Shown: piece by piece, positions 34,562 to 43,900 of the stretch | Layout: each line of letters starts with the position of its first letter | Position numbering within the stretch: the first letter of the stretch is position 1 | Assembly (NCBI GenBank): GCA_035353815.1 | Contig: DAOQAG010000015.1 | Coordinates: 1 to 64,000 of the forward strand | Direction: 5' to 3' | Source: JAKPUX01 sp035353815 | GTDB taxonomy: Bacteria; Zhuqueibacterota; Zhuqueibacteria; Residuimicrobiales; Residuimicrobiaceae | DNA length: 64,000 nucleotides | Translations under genes and position numbers: made by a program | Notes under the pieces: model-generated | Seen by the model: the letters and a program-made list of their open reading frames with translations, nothing else | Databases searched by the model: none | What the model was told of the DNA's origin: nothing

Positions 34562-34677
34562 CCTCGTTCAGCCCGATTTGGTTTCAGGAAGTATCGTGGC
34601 CCAGCCCACCGCATCGTATCTTATATTACTGGTTTTATTAAAGTATTAAAAATTATTGAGAAATGCAATAAAAAAAA

Positions 34678-34697
34678 GGGTGGCCGAGCGGCCACCC
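34678..34697 (-). terminator. Rho-independent terminator after the CpoB-like gene
   Basis: GGGTGGCC, a GAGC loop and GGCCACCC form an 8-bp perfect stem. On the minus strand it runs straight into eight T residues. It lies 26 bases past the stop of the lipoprotein gene. Confidence 0.9.
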
Positions 34698-34723
34698 TTG
34701 CAAAGAGGACTGGGGCGAGAGGA

Positions 34724-35515
34724 TTACAGGGTTTGCAGATAATACTGGGCCCGGGCCCGGAACTCGCTCTCCGGGTAGGTATCCAGGAGCTTCTGGAATT
34801 CCGATTTGGCCTTCTCCACATTGCCGGTACGGGTGTAGCAGAGTCCCAGCTTGAGCTGCGCGTCGTCGTTCTTGTCGGAGTCGTGGAAGGTGAAGACCTT
34901 TTCGAATTCCACGATCGCCTGGTTGTAGGCGCGCATGCCATAATAACACTCGCCGATCCAGTACTGGCAGTTGTCGGAGAGCTTGTTGGCGGAATCGGTC
35001 GAGATCAGCGCCTCGAACTCCTGTACCGCCTCCTTGTAACGGCGGGATTCGTAGAGGGCGCGCGCGCGGTCGTAGCGCTGCTGGAAGGTGCCGCTGGCGG
35101 TGACGGGGGTTTTGACCGGCTTGATCTCCATCGGCGGCTCGGCATTCTCGGCGGCATTGAGCTGGCGGTCGCGTTCGGCCAGCTCCGCCTTGAGGTTGGC
35201 GATCTCGATATCCTTTTCCTTGAGGTTCTCCTCGAGGCGCTGGCGGTCATTTTCCAGCCCCGCCGAGGTGGGCTGCGGCTGTGCGGCCTCGGCCGGCTGG
35301 TTTTTGTTGAGGCCGAGCAGACGCATCACCTCATCCTCGTCGGTACTTTTTTTCACCGTATCGGCGGGGGTTTGGGGACGTTCTTCCGCTCCGGAAAGCG
35401 CGGCCTGCTCCGTGGCCAGCGAGACCTGTCGCGAACTGCTGCAGCCGCTCCAAACCATTGCCCAGGCGAAGATGGCTATGCCGCCGAGCAATCTGCTCAA
35501 GTGCCGTATTTTCAT
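34724..35515 (-). CDS. TPR lipoprotein, YbgF/CpoB-like
   Basis: A 263-residue protein. The signal peptide ends in a lipobox (MVWSGC), so it should be lipid-anchored. Residues about 85-125 form a charged coiled coil (RQRLEENLKEKDIEIANLK), and about 140-263 hold three tetratricopeptide repeats (YDRARALYESRRYKEAVQEF, YGMRAYNQAIVEFEKVF, KAKSEFQKLLDTYPESEF), ending close to the C-terminus as in CpoB/YbgF and BamD-like proteins. A role in coordinating envelope constriction or outer-membrane assembly is likely. It has its own promoter and terminator. Confidence 0.85.
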   Translation of the reverse strand: MKIRHLSRLLGGIAIFAWAMVWSGCSSSRQVSLATEQAALSGAEERPQTPADTVKKSTDEDEVMRLLGLNKNQPAEAAQPQPTSAGLENDRQRLEENLKEKDIEIANLKAELAERDRQLNAAENAEPPMEIKPVKTPVTASGTFQQRYDRARALYESRRYKEAVQEFEALISTDSANKLSDNCQYWIGECYYGMRAYNQAIVEFEKVFTFHDSDKNDDAQLKLGLCYTRTGNVEKAKSEFQKLLDTYPESEFRARAQYYLQTL

Positions 35516-35632
35516 AAATCGCTCCTACCGATCTTGGTTGGCTGTGGACCCTTCCGAATGCCGTAATCGACGATGCAGAGCCGGATTCCTGTTCAGGAAA
35601 AGTGGCAAAAACTCCCTATTTTTACCTAACTT

Positions 35633-35661
35633 AAGATATCATTGTCACCTAAAAAAGTCAA
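35633..35661 (-). promoter_or_regulatory. Sigma-70-type promoter for the CpoB-like lipoprotein
   Basis: On the minus strand TTGACT (35661-35656), 17 bases and TATCTT (35638-35633), with a TG two bases before the -10. The -35 overlaps the last codons of lgt. The leader to the ATG at 35515 is about 110 bases. Confidence 0.6.
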
Positions 35662-36473
35662 GGATTATTTTGCACGCGGCTGTGGCGCCAGCGCCAGAGG
35701 TAGAGACCGGCGCCGATGAGGATAAGCGCGATGCTGATCCCCTGGTTCATGCTCAATCCCTTACCGACCAGGGGCACCAGGATCATCGAATTCTCATAAT
35801 AGCGGAAGAGATCGATGATGAAACGGCCCACGCCGTAAAAGAGGAGGGCGAGATAGAGCAGATAGCCGTCGAACCTGGGCTTGCGGTCGATCCAGATCAG
35901 AATGAAAAAGATGACCAGGGCATAGGCCGAGGAGTAGAGCTGGGTCGGGTGAATGTGCACCCCCTGGTACATCGCCCCGGCCGGGCTGTCCGGGGGAAAG
36001 ACCACCGCCAGGGAGCAGGTGGTGGGGATGCCGTAACAGCAGCCGTTGAGGTAACAGCCGATGCGGGTGATGGCCTCGCCGAGGAAGAACATGGGAATGA
36101 TCGCATCGGCAAACTTGAGGACCGGCAGCTTTTTGGCGCGCAGATAGAGGATCGAAGAAACCAGGGCAAGAATGACCCCGCCGAGCATGGTCAGTCCGGC
36201 GATGCCGATCTGGCCGTTACTCTGGAAGGGATTGAAAGTGTCGGTCCAGTGGCCGGCGAATTCATCGAGATGAAAAATGACGTACATAAACCGCGCCCCG
36301 ATGATCGAGGCGAGGATGATGACCACGGAAAGATCCATGACCTTTTCCGGGTCGATGCCGCGGCGCTTGCCGCGCCGTACCGCCAGATAGATGCCCAGCA
36401 GAAACGAGATGGCCAGGGTGAATCCGTAGGCGCGCATCTCGAAAGCGCCGAGCCGGAACAGCACAGGATGCAT
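35658..36473 (-). CDS. lgt: Prolipoprotein diacylglyceryl transferase, divergent active-site form
   Basis: A 271-residue protein with seven or so membrane helices. FRLGAFEMRAYGFTLAISF is the family opening and RYYEN lies in the expected late Arg/Glu region. The Lgt signature GRxGNFxNGExxG is present as TRIGCYLNGCCYG, with Cys in place of the essential Asn and the Glu, and the HGG motif is LGG in LTMLGGVI. This GC(F/Y)LxGCCYG type is seen in other annotated Lgt proteins, so it is probably functional or a paralogue. It attaches diacylglycerol to lipobox Cys residues. GGAGGAG precedes the ATG. Last gene of the elongation operon. Confidence 0.82.
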   Translation of the reverse strand: MHPVLFRLGAFEMRAYGFTLAISFLLGIYLAVRRGKRRGIDPEKVMDLSVVIILASIIGARFMYVIFHLDEFAGHWTDTFNPFQSNGQIGIAGLTMLGGVILALVSSILYLRAKKLPVLKFADAIIPMFFLGEAITRIGCYLNGCCYGIPTTCSLAVVFPPDSPAGAMYQGVHIHPTQLYSSAYALVIFFILIWIDRKPRFDGYLLYLALLFYGVGRFIIDLFRYYENSMILVPLVGKGLSMNQGISIALILIGAGLYLWRWRHSRVQNNP

Positions 36474-36495
36474 AACGCTCCTCCAGAAGGATGAT

Positions 36496-37719
36496 TTAAA
36501 AGTAACGCTGCGTTGCCGTGTTGGAAAGCAGGGCCGCCATGGCCATATTGGTCAGCATCGCCGACCCGCCATAACTGATGAAGGGGAGCGGCACCCCCGC
36601 CACCGGCATGATCCCCATGGTCATGCCGAGGTTGACGATCGCCTGGAAGGCAATGGTGATGACGATCCCCATCGTCGCCAGGCGGGCGAAGCGATAGCCG
36701 CTGGATGCGGCGATCTTGGCTCCGCGCATGAGAAAGACCAGAAAAAGGCCGAGCACCACCAGCGAGCCGAAAAAGCCCCACTCCTCGGCGAGCACGGAAA
36801 AGATGAAATCGGTATGCTGCGCGGGCAGAAAACGCAGCTGCGTCTGGGTGCCGTGCAGCAAGCCCTTGCCGAAGGGGCCACCCGAGCCGATCGCCACCAT
36901 CGACTGGATGATCTGGTACCCCACCCCGCGCGGATCATCCACCATGCCGAGAAAGGTGAGGATGCGCTGCTGCTGATAGCCGTGCAACTGCTCCCAGACC
37001 AGCGGCGAGAGGGTGCCGACAAAAAGGTTGCCGGCGAAGATGCTCCAGGCGATCCGCTTGTTGCGGCGCGAGAGATAGAGAACGACGCTGATGAGGAGAA
37101 TGGCGACACTGAAACTGTAGTAATTGAAGGAGGCGAGAAAGGCGAAAACCGGGGAGACGATGACAAAAATAGTAAAGGGCGCCAGACCGCGCCAGTAGAG
37201 CATCGGAATGATCACCGCCAGATAGACCAGGCTGGTCCCGAGATCGGGCTGCTTCAGAACCAGTACAAAGGGCAAAAGAACCAGGCCGAAGGCGACCAGC
37301 AGGTTCTTAGGCTGGTTGGGATTGGTCTGCTCCGGGGCAAAATAGCGGGCCAGGGTGAGCACCAGCACCGGTTTCATAAACTCGGAGGGCTGGATCTTGA
37401 CGCCGGCCACCTCGAACCAGCGCTGCGCCCCGCCGCTGATCGAGCCCACCAGGTCGATCCCGAGGATCATCAGCACAAGGATGGCATACAAGGGATAGGC
37501 CAGCGCGAAGACGATATGCAGCGGCACATAGGTAAGGGCGAAAAAGAGCACCAGTCCGATCACCACCCAGACGATCTGCTTGGCAAAATTGTCATGGATC
37601 GCCGCCACCTTGCTGCCGTGCGTGGCGCTGTAGACCGCCAACAGGCTGAAGAGCGCAAAGAGGAGAACACAGATCAGAATGACCCGGTCGACCCGCGTAT
37701 TGCGAATTTCTTCAAGCAT
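36496..37719 (-). CDS. rodA: Rod-shape peptidoglycan polymerase RodA (SEDS)
   Basis: A 407-residue SEDS protein with about ten helices. Conserved landmarks are QIVWVVIGLVLFF, KPVLVLTLARYF, FVLVLKQPDLGTSLVY, and GSGGPFGKGLLHGTQTQLRFLPAQHTDFIFSVLAEEWGF split across the catalytic loop, then VAGVPLPFISYGGSAM. It polymerises lipid II glycan strands in the elongasome with PBP2. It follows mrdA by 6 bases on the same strand. Confidence 0.95.
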   Translation of the reverse strand: MLEEIRNTRVDRVILICVLLFALFSLLAVYSATHGSKVAAIHDNFAKQIVWVVIGLVLFFALTYVPLHIVFALAYPLYAILVLMILGIDLVGSISGGAQRWFEVAGVKIQPSEFMKPVLVLTLARYFAPEQTNPNQPKNLLVAFGLVLLPFVLVLKQPDLGTSLVYLAVIIPMLYWRGLAPFTIFVIVSPVFAFLASFNYYSFSVAILLISVVLYLSRRNKRIAWSIFAGNLFVGTLSPLVWEQLHGYQQQRILTFLGMVDDPRGVGYQIIQSMVAIGSGGPFGKGLLHGTQTQLRFLPAQHTDFIFSVLAEEWGFFGSLVVLGLFLVFLMRGAKIAASSGYRFARLATMGIVITIAFQAIVNLGMTMGIMPVAGVPLPFISYGGSAMLTNMAMAALLSNTATQRYF

Positions 37720-37725
37720 CTCGCC

Positions 37726-39519
37726 TCACCGGCGCTCCGTCACCGCAGGGGGTGCGGCCGCCTCTTTCTTCAAATCAAAATAACGGCGCAGCAGCTGACC
37801 GGCGATCGGGGCGGAGGTCGCACCGCCGCCGCCGCCGTTCTCGACCAGCACGCAGATGGCCACCTCCGGATCCTGCAGCGGCGCAAAACCGACATACCAG
37901 GCATGAGGCTCGCCGTGCGGATTCTGCGCCGTGCCGGTCTTGCCGGCCACAACCACATCCTCCAGATAACTGGCGTGACCGGTCCCGCCCGGAGTGTTGA
38001 CCACCCGGAACATCCCCGCATGCAGGGTCGCATAGGTCTCCTGCGAGATCCCCGCCGTGTTCCTGGACTCGAGCTTTTGCTTGTAATACCGCTGCGTCCG
38101 CGGATCGAAGATCTTGTAGACGAGGTGCAGCGGATAATAACGACCCTTGTTGGCAATGATCATCGTATATTGGGCCATCTGCACCGGGGTGACCAGCAGA
38201 TCGCCCTGACCGATGCCCAGGTTGAGCATCATGCCGCCCGACCAGCCCTTCTTGCCGAAGACGCGATCGAGATAGTCGCGGTCGGGCAGAATGCCCGGCT
38301 CCTCGGCGGGCAGGTCGATCCCGGTCCGGGCCCCAAAGCCGTAGTGCCGCGCTGCAGCCGCCCATTCGTCGACCGAAAGGCGCATGCTGAGGCGGTAAAA
38401 ATACGAATTGCACGAAACCTTGATGGCATCGAGCATCGCCAGGGTGCCGTGGCCCTTGCCGCCGTGGCAGAGAAAGGTGCGGTCCCCATAGGTGACCCCG
38501 CCGGTGCAGGGAAAGGTCGTTTCCGGCGTCGCCTTGTGCTCCTCCAGCGCCGCGGTGGCGGCGACCATCTTGAAGGTCGAGCCGGGCGGATAGGCGCTCT
38601 GGATGACGCGGTCGTAGAGGGGCTTGCCGGGATCGTTGAGGAGGCGCTGCCAGTCGGCGGCACTGAGCGTGCCGGAAAAAAGTTCCGGATCGAAATCGGG
38701 TTTGCTGCACAGCACCAGGACGCCGCCATCGCGGGTATCGATCATCACCACCCCGCCGATCTTGTCGCCGAGGAGCGAGTCGGCGAGGCTCTGCAGCCGC
38801 GCATCGAGAGCGAGATAGAAATCCCGGCCACGGATCGGGGTACGGTCGCTGGCGCCGACAATGTCCTTGACCTCCCGGCCGACGGCATCGACCTCGATCG
38901 CATCGTAGCCGACCTGGCCGCGCAGATCGCGGTCGTAATAGGCCTCGAAGCCCTTCTTGCCGACCAGATCACCCGGCATCAGCCCCTCCTCCTGACGCCG
39001 TTCCAGCTCACCCTTGGAGATCTCGCCGATGTAGCCGAAGAGATGGGGCGACTTGACCCCGGCCGGATATACGCGCCGGCTCTCGGTTTCGTAGGAGACG
39101 CCGGGGTACTCGAGTTTATTCTCCTCCAGCCGGACCAGCATCGCATAATCGATATTGCGGCGCAGCTTGAGCGGAATGAAGGGGTTATCGGCCTGATCTA
39201 GCCGGCGCTTGACGGCGGCGACATCCTCCTCCATCAGGTCGGCGAGAAAGGCGAGCGAACGGGCGTTGCCGCGCACCTCGATCGGCAGGGCGCTCAGGGT
39301 GTAGCTGGGGCGATTCTCGACCAGGGGAAGGCCGTTGCGGTCGTAAATGACGCCGCGCGGCGGCTCCAGCCGCAACCGCCGGGTGCGATTTTTGTCCGAT
39401 TGCGCCTGATATTTCTCCCGCTGGATGATCTGCAGCCGGAAGAGCTGCACCGCCAGCGCCATAAAGGCGCAGGCGATAACGATCTGGATCATACGGGCGG
39501 AGCGGTCTTGGGAGAGCAT
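37726..39519 (-). CDS. mrdA: Penicillin-binding protein 2, elongasome transpeptidase
   Basis: A 597-residue class B PBP. One N-terminal helix (IQIVIACAFMALAVQLF), the dimerisation domain (PPRGVIYDRNGLPLVENRPS), then the transpeptidase: PPGSTFKMVAATAAL with the active Ser near residue 314, SCNSYFYRL as the SxN motif and AGKTGTAQNP near residue 525. It cross-links peptidoglycan during elongation and partners with RodA, encoded immediately downstream. The start at 39519 lies 22 bases after the mreD stop. Confidence 0.95.
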   Translation of the reverse strand: MLSQDRSARMIQIVIACAFMALAVQLFRLQIIQREKYQAQSDKNRTRRLRLEPPRGVIYDRNGLPLVENRPSYTLSALPIEVRGNARSLAFLADLMEEDVAAVKRRLDQADNPFIPLKLRRNIDYAMLVRLEENKLEYPGVSYETESRRVYPAGVKSPHLFGYIGEISKGELERRQEEGLMPGDLVGKKGFEAYYDRDLRGQVGYDAIEVDAVGREVKDIVGASDRTPIRGRDFYLALDARLQSLADSLLGDKIGGVVMIDTRDGGVLVLCSKPDFDPELFSGTLSAADWQRLLNDPGKPLYDRVIQSAYPPGSTFKMVAATAALEEHKATPETTFPCTGGVTYGDRTFLCHGGKGHGTLAMLDAIKVSCNSYFYRLSMRLSVDEWAAAARHYGFGARTGIDLPAEEPGILPDRDYLDRVFGKKGWSGGMMLNLGIGQGDLLVTPVQMAQYTMIIANKGRYYPLHLVYKIFDPRTQRYYKQKLESRNTAGISQETYATLHAGMFRVVNTPGGTGHASYLEDVVVAGKTGTAQNPHGEPHAWYVGFAPLQDPEVAICVLVENGGGGGATSAPIAGQLLRRYFDLKKEAAAPPAVTERR

Positions 39520-39541
39520 GGAATGCGCAATGAATTAAAGG

Positions 39542-40051
39542 TTAAAAGAGCGGCGTCGGCTCGGTTTTGTAGATCTTTTCCCAGATGGATTCCGGCACGA
39601 TGGCAAAAATGATCAACGCCCAAAACATGGTATAAATGGCGGGCAGCACGATGCCCAGCGCCAGCCCCTGGAGCAGGCCGGCACCACCCTGGATGATAAT
39701 GATGTAGAGCAGCAGATGCTGCAGGATCGCGAGCACGCCGACGATCAGGCCGGCATTGAGGCTGTAGGCGCTCTGGAGGGAGCGGTAGCTCATGACCGAG
39801 CCGCTGATAAAGCCGACCAGGCTCAGGGCCAGGGCGTGGCTGCCGAGCAGGCTGCCGCTGAGGGCATCCTCGACGAAGCCGATACCCAGGCCCCAGAGGG
39901 TGCCCTGGCCGCGCCCGGCGAAGAGCGAGACCGCACAGACCGCAATGAGGATAAAATCGGGGGCGACCCCGCGGATGGCCACCAGATCGCTCACGCCGTG
40001 CTGCAAGCCCAGGGCCAGCGCCATCATGATCAGATAGTAGATCAGATTCAT
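39542..40051 (-). CDS. mreD: Rod shape-determining protein MreD
   Basis: A 169-residue integral membrane protein with five or six helices and the MreD layout (LVAIRGVAPDFILIAVCAVSL; GFVEDALSGSLLGSHALAL). Start overlaps the mreC stop by four bases (ATGA), indicating translational coupling. It is part of the MreBCD elongation complex in the inner membrane. Confidence 0.88.
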   Translation of the reverse strand: MNLIYYLIMMALALGLQHGVSDLVAIRGVAPDFILIAVCAVSLFAGRGQGTLWGLGIGFVEDALSGSLLGSHALALSLVGFISGSVMSYRSLQSAYSLNAGLIVGVLAILQHLLLYIIIIQGGAGLLQGLALGIVLPAIYTMFWALIIFAIVPESIWEKIYKTEPTPLF

Positions 40052-40854
40052 CTTGCCGCGCCTTCCTGCGTATGGCGCACGATATAGACCTCGCGCAGCC
40101 GCGCCATATCGACCTTGGGTTCAACATAGATTCTGCGGTACATGCCCGATTCGGCTTCATCGATGAAGGAAACCACCCCCAGCTTCAATCCCGGCACGAA
40201 GATCGAATTGGTCCCCGAGGTGACGACAAGGTCGCCCTTGCGCACGTCGCCGCTGAGATAGATCCCGGTGAGGATACCGCGGTTATAGCCCTCCCACTTG
40301 AACATGCCTTCGAGACGGCTGCGCTGGACAATGGCGGCGCAGCTGAAGGCGCGGTCGTCGAAGGCCTGGACCGTGCAGTAGGAGGTGGAGACCGAATGGA
40401 CGCGGCCGACCAGGCCATCGGCGGAGACCACGGTCATGTTGACCTTTACACCCTGGTCGGAGCCGGCATCGAGAAGGAGCGAGGCCAGGCCCGTCCGGGT
40501 TTCGCGACCGGTGACGGTGGCGGCGATGAGATCATAGGGGGCGGTCATCTTGAAGCCGAGGAGCTGGCGCAGGCGGGCATTCTCATACCAGGCCTCGGCC
40601 ATCTGCGCATTGCGCAGCTGCAGGACGGCGTTGATCTCGCGCAGGCGGCGGTTTTCCGCGCCGAGGGCGAGATAGGAACGCAGGTCCGCTACCGGCTCGG
40701 TCAGACGGCCGACAATCTCGAGGCTGAGGGCATGCAGGCCGCCCAGGCTGCGGGCATCATTGGCGAAAAAGAGAGCCGCCAGCGCAAGCAGGATCGCAGC
40801 CAGCAGGAGCAACCAGTCCCGCCAGAAGGTATTTGGTTTACTGTTCTTGTTCAC
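40048..40854 (-). CDS. mreC: Rod shape-determining protein MreC
   Basis: A 268-residue bitopic protein read from a GTG at 40854 (V-NKNSKPNTFWRD), giving a short cytoplasmic tail, one helix (LLLLAAILLALAALFFA), a coiled coil (ENRRLREINAVLQLRNAQM) and the MreC double beta-barrel (VTGRETRTGLASLLLDAGSD; GDLVVTSGTNSIFVPGLKLG). An upstream extension to 41022 is antisense-like filler inside the neighbour. The start lies inside the last codons of the lpxH-like gene, so the two overlap by 17 bases. No mreB is present in the window. Confidence 0.92.
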   Translation of the reverse strand: MNKNSKPNTFWRDWLLLLAAILLALAALFFANDARSLGGLHALSLEIVGRLTEPVADLRSYLALGAENRRLREINAVLQLRNAQMAEAWYENARLRQLLGFKMTAPYDLIAATVTGRETRTGLASLLLDAGSDQGVKVNMTVVSADGLVGRVHSVSTSYCTVQAFDDRAFSCAAIVQRSRLEGMFKWEGYNRGILTGIYLSGDVRKGDLVVTSGTNSIFVPGLKLGVVSFIDEAESGMYRRIYVEPKVDMARLREVYIVRHTQEGAAR

Positions 40855-41665
40855 GGCCCATCCGTCCTGGACCCTGCGCGGGCGTAAAGGGTCGGCCCGT
40901 CTGGCCGTCCCACTGCAGCAGGGCCGGAACACCCGCTTCGATGCGGGCAAAGGTGAAGGTGCGCATCCACGCCCCGGCGTTGACATACCAGCCGCGCCCG
41001 TGGGCGAGCAGGGCCGGGACATGGGTGTGGCCCATGGCGATCAGATCGTACTCCGTCTCGAGCCGGCGGCAGGCCCAGGCGCGGTAATCGGCATCATCGT
41101 AGCGGTCCTCGCGCTGGGATTCGCGGCTGAGATGGGAACAAAAGAGTGCCAGCGGAATGCCCCAGTCCGGATGGAGCAGCCGGTAGGCGGCGACGGCCAG
41201 GGGATGGCGGAGCACCCGTTTCATCAGGCGGTAGCGATGGTCGCGCTGGCGGAGACCGTCGCCGTGCAGCAGCAGGAGGCGGCGGCCGGCCTGCTCCAGT
41301 TCGAGCGCGTCGGGATGGACGGTCATGCCCACCTCCTCGCGCAGGAAGGAACCGAGCCAGAAATCGTGGTTGCCGGCGAGATAGTCGACCGGAACGCCCG
41401 AATCGATGAGGTCAGCGAGCCGGGCCAGGGTGCGGAAATGGCTGCGCCCCACCACGTGGCGGTACTCGAACCAAAAGTCGAAGAGGTCGCCGCAGAGAAT
41501 GAGCTGGCTGTTGCGCTGCCCGCGCAGGGCGTCGATGAAGGTGGTGAAGCGGCGGAAAATTTCCGCTTCGCTCCCGGGATTCTGGGCACCCAGATGGGCA
41601 TCGCCGAGCAGATAGATCGTTTGGCACGCGGCGCGCGCCGGAACAGGCGTCTCCAGGGTCGGCAT
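40838..41665 (-). CDS. lpxH: UDP-2,3-diacylglucosamine diphosphatase (LpxH-like)
   Basis: A 275-residue calcineurin-fold phosphoesterase. Metal-binding motifs run in order: LLGDAHLGA, LCGDLFDFWFEY, YLAGNHDFWLG, LLLHGDGL and MGHTHVPAL. GDLFDFWF and the spacing are those of LpxH, which splits UDP-diacylglucosamine to lipid X for lipid A synthesis, so the organism likely has LPS. The ATG at 41665 is chosen because AGGAG precedes it, although the spacing of two or three bases is tight; the open frame upstream to 41758 has no conserved content. It overlaps mreC. Confidence 0.85.
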   Translation of the reverse strand: MPTLETPVPARAACQTIYLLGDAHLGAQNPGSEAEIFRRFTTFIDALRGQRNSQLILCGDLFDFWFEYRHVVGRSHFRTLARLADLIDSGVPVDYLAGNHDFWLGSFLREEVGMTVHPDALELEQAGRRLLLLHGDGLRQRDHRYRLMKRVLRHPLAVAAYRLLHPDWGIPLALFCSHLSRESQREDRYDDADYRAWACRRLETEYDLIAMGHTHVPALLAHGRGWYVNAGAWMRTFTFARIEAGVPALLQWDGQTGRPFTPAQGPGRMGREQEQ

Positions 41666-41751
41666 ATCTCCTATAATAGACCAAAATTTAAGGATATGCG
41701 CGCATAAAAGCAAGCATGAAGTTCCGGCCTTCGCGGCGCTGTTGAATAAAG

Positions 41752-41780
41752 TTGACAAAGTGCCAAAAGTTGCCTAATTT
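41752..41780 (+). promoter_or_regulatory. Near-consensus sigma-70 promoter for ispE
   Basis: TTGACA (41752-41757), 17 bases and TAATTT (41775-41780) in the gap between divergent lpxH and ispE. The predicted start of transcription is about 40 bases before the ispE ATG. It probably drives the whole plus-strand housekeeping block in part. Confidence 0.7.
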
Positions 41781-41825
41781 ACAAGCTTGAATCTTGCCAT
41801 GCAGATAAACAGGTGTGCCGACATC

Positions 41826-42695
41826 ATGTCTTCTTCCCTGCGTCATTATTCCGCCTATGCCAAGATCAACCTCGGCCTGCGCATTCTCGGCCGGCGCGAG
41901 GATGGCTATCATGAGCTGGAGACGATCTTTCAGCAGATCAGCGTCCGCGATGTGCTGACGGTGGCCGCGCAGCCCGACGGCATCGTCGTGGGCTGCTCCG
42001 ATCCCGCCATCCCGGTGGACGAGGGCAATCTCGCCTGGCGCGCGGCGGCGCTGCTGCGCCAGCGCGCCGGCGTGACCCGGGGCTGCAACATCCAGATCCA
42101 GAAAAACATCCCGGTCGGGGCAGGACTGGGCGGCGGCAGCAGCGATGCCGCGACCACCCTGATGGCCCTCAACCGCATCTGGGAGCTGCACTGGCCGCTG
42201 CCGCAGCTCATGCCCCTGGCGGCGGAACTCGGCTCGGATGTCCCTTTTTTCCTGCTCGGCGGCAGCGCCCTCGGCCGCGGCCGCGGCGAGATCCTCACCC
42301 CGCTGCAGATCCCGCAGGAGTGGTGGGGGGTGCTGCTTTACCCCAATCTCCCCATTTCCACGCGCTGGGTCTATGAAAACGCTACTTTTAACTTGACAAA
42401 ATCGTTAAAAAACAGTAAATTTTATAGCTTGACCAGTTTCGCTGAGCGACTTTCCGACTGGGACCTCCATCTTGCCAACGACCTTGAACCTGTTGTTTTC
42501 AATAGATATCCACACTTGATGGAACTGGTGGAAGGATTCAGGCGGAAGGGGGCATTTTATGCCCGGATGTCGGGCAGCGGTTCAGCCCTCTTCGGCTTGT
42601 TTCTGGACAAGAGCGACGCCTTGAATGCCCTGGCGGGAACCCGGCAGGAGCATACGACATTCCTCTTTCACCCGATCGCCCCCCGGGAAGAGTAA
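41826..42695 (+). CDS. ispE: 4-diphosphocytidyl-2-C-methyl-D-erythritol kinase
   Basis: A 289-residue GHMP kinase. The substrate-binding AYAKINLGLRILGRREDGYH opens the protein, the ATP loop is PVGAGLGGGSSDAATTL, and the C-terminal GSGSALFGLF closes the fold. It phosphorylates CDP-methylerythritol, so isoprenoids are made by the MEP pathway. ATG 41826 is preferred: AGGTG lies about 10 bases upstream and the N-terminus aligns with the family, whereas an in-frame ATG at 41787 lies at the promoter. An AT-rich stretch late in the gene carries a second promoter-like sequence. Confidence 0.93.
   Translation: MSSSLRHYSAYAKINLGLRILGRREDGYHELETIFQQISVRDVLTVAAQPDGIVVGCSDPAIPVDEGNLAWRAAALLRQRAGVTRGCNIQIQKNIPVGAGLGGGSSDAATTLMALNRIWELHWPLPQLMPLAAELGSDVPFFLLGGSALGRGRGEILTPLQIPQEWWGVLLYPNLPISTRWVYENATFNLTKSLKNSKFYSLTSFAERLSDWDLHLANDLEPVVFNRYPHLMELVEGFRRKGAFYARMSGSGSALFGLFLDKSDALNALAGTRQEHTTFLFHPIAPREE
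42393..42421 (+). promoter_or_regulatory. Promoter-like sequence inside ispE, upstream of tRNA-Gln and prs
   Basis: TTGACA (42393-42398), 17 bases and TAAATT (42416-42421), in an AT-rich patch of an otherwise GC-rich gene. The codons here encode NLTKSLKNSKFYSL. It would start transcripts about 290 bases before the tRNA. Confidence 0.5.
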
Positions 42696-42721
42696 GGCGC
42701 AGCACACCTGGCAGTTTCTCT

Positions 42722-42793
42722 TGGGGCGTCGTCAAGCGGTAAGACACGGGATTTTGGATCCCGCATGCGGAGGTTCGAATCCTCCCGCCCCAG
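42722..42793 (+). tRNA. tRNA-Gln (anticodon TTG)
   Basis: A complete 72-base cloverleaf: acceptor TGGGGCG/CGCCCCA, D arm GTC-AAGCGGTAA-GAC, anticodon arm CGGGA-TTTTGGA-TCCCG with TTG in the centre, variable loop CATGC, T arm GGAGG-TTCGAAT-CCTCC and discriminator G. CCA is not encoded. It lies 26 bases after ispE. It reads CAA and by wobble CAG codons. Confidence 0.96.
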
Positions 42794-42800
42794 CCCTTGC

Positions 42801-42850
42801 AAAAGGGACGGAAATGGCGAAAATCTCCTCGGGTTTTCGTCCTTTTTTTA
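42801..42850 (+). terminator. Terminator-like hairpin after tRNA-Gln
   Basis: AAAAGGGACGGAAA can pair with TTTTCGTCCTTTTT across a loop of about 19 bases, with two G-T pairs, and the right arm ends in a run of seven T. It sits 7 bases after the tRNA. Since prs follows 40 bases later, it may be a partial terminator. Confidence 0.45.
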
Positions 42851-42891
42851 TTTCCGCCCCCTCAGTCCGGCTTCACAACAGAAAGCAGTAC

Positions 42892-43854
<963 letters not shown>

Positions 43855-43900
43855 ATAATTCGTTTGGTTTTGGTATAGCGCAAAAGACTGGAGAATCCTG

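Noticed and set aside
42625..42891. N-terminal extension of prs
   Set aside because: It runs through tRNA-Gln and the end of ispE, so it cannot be coding.
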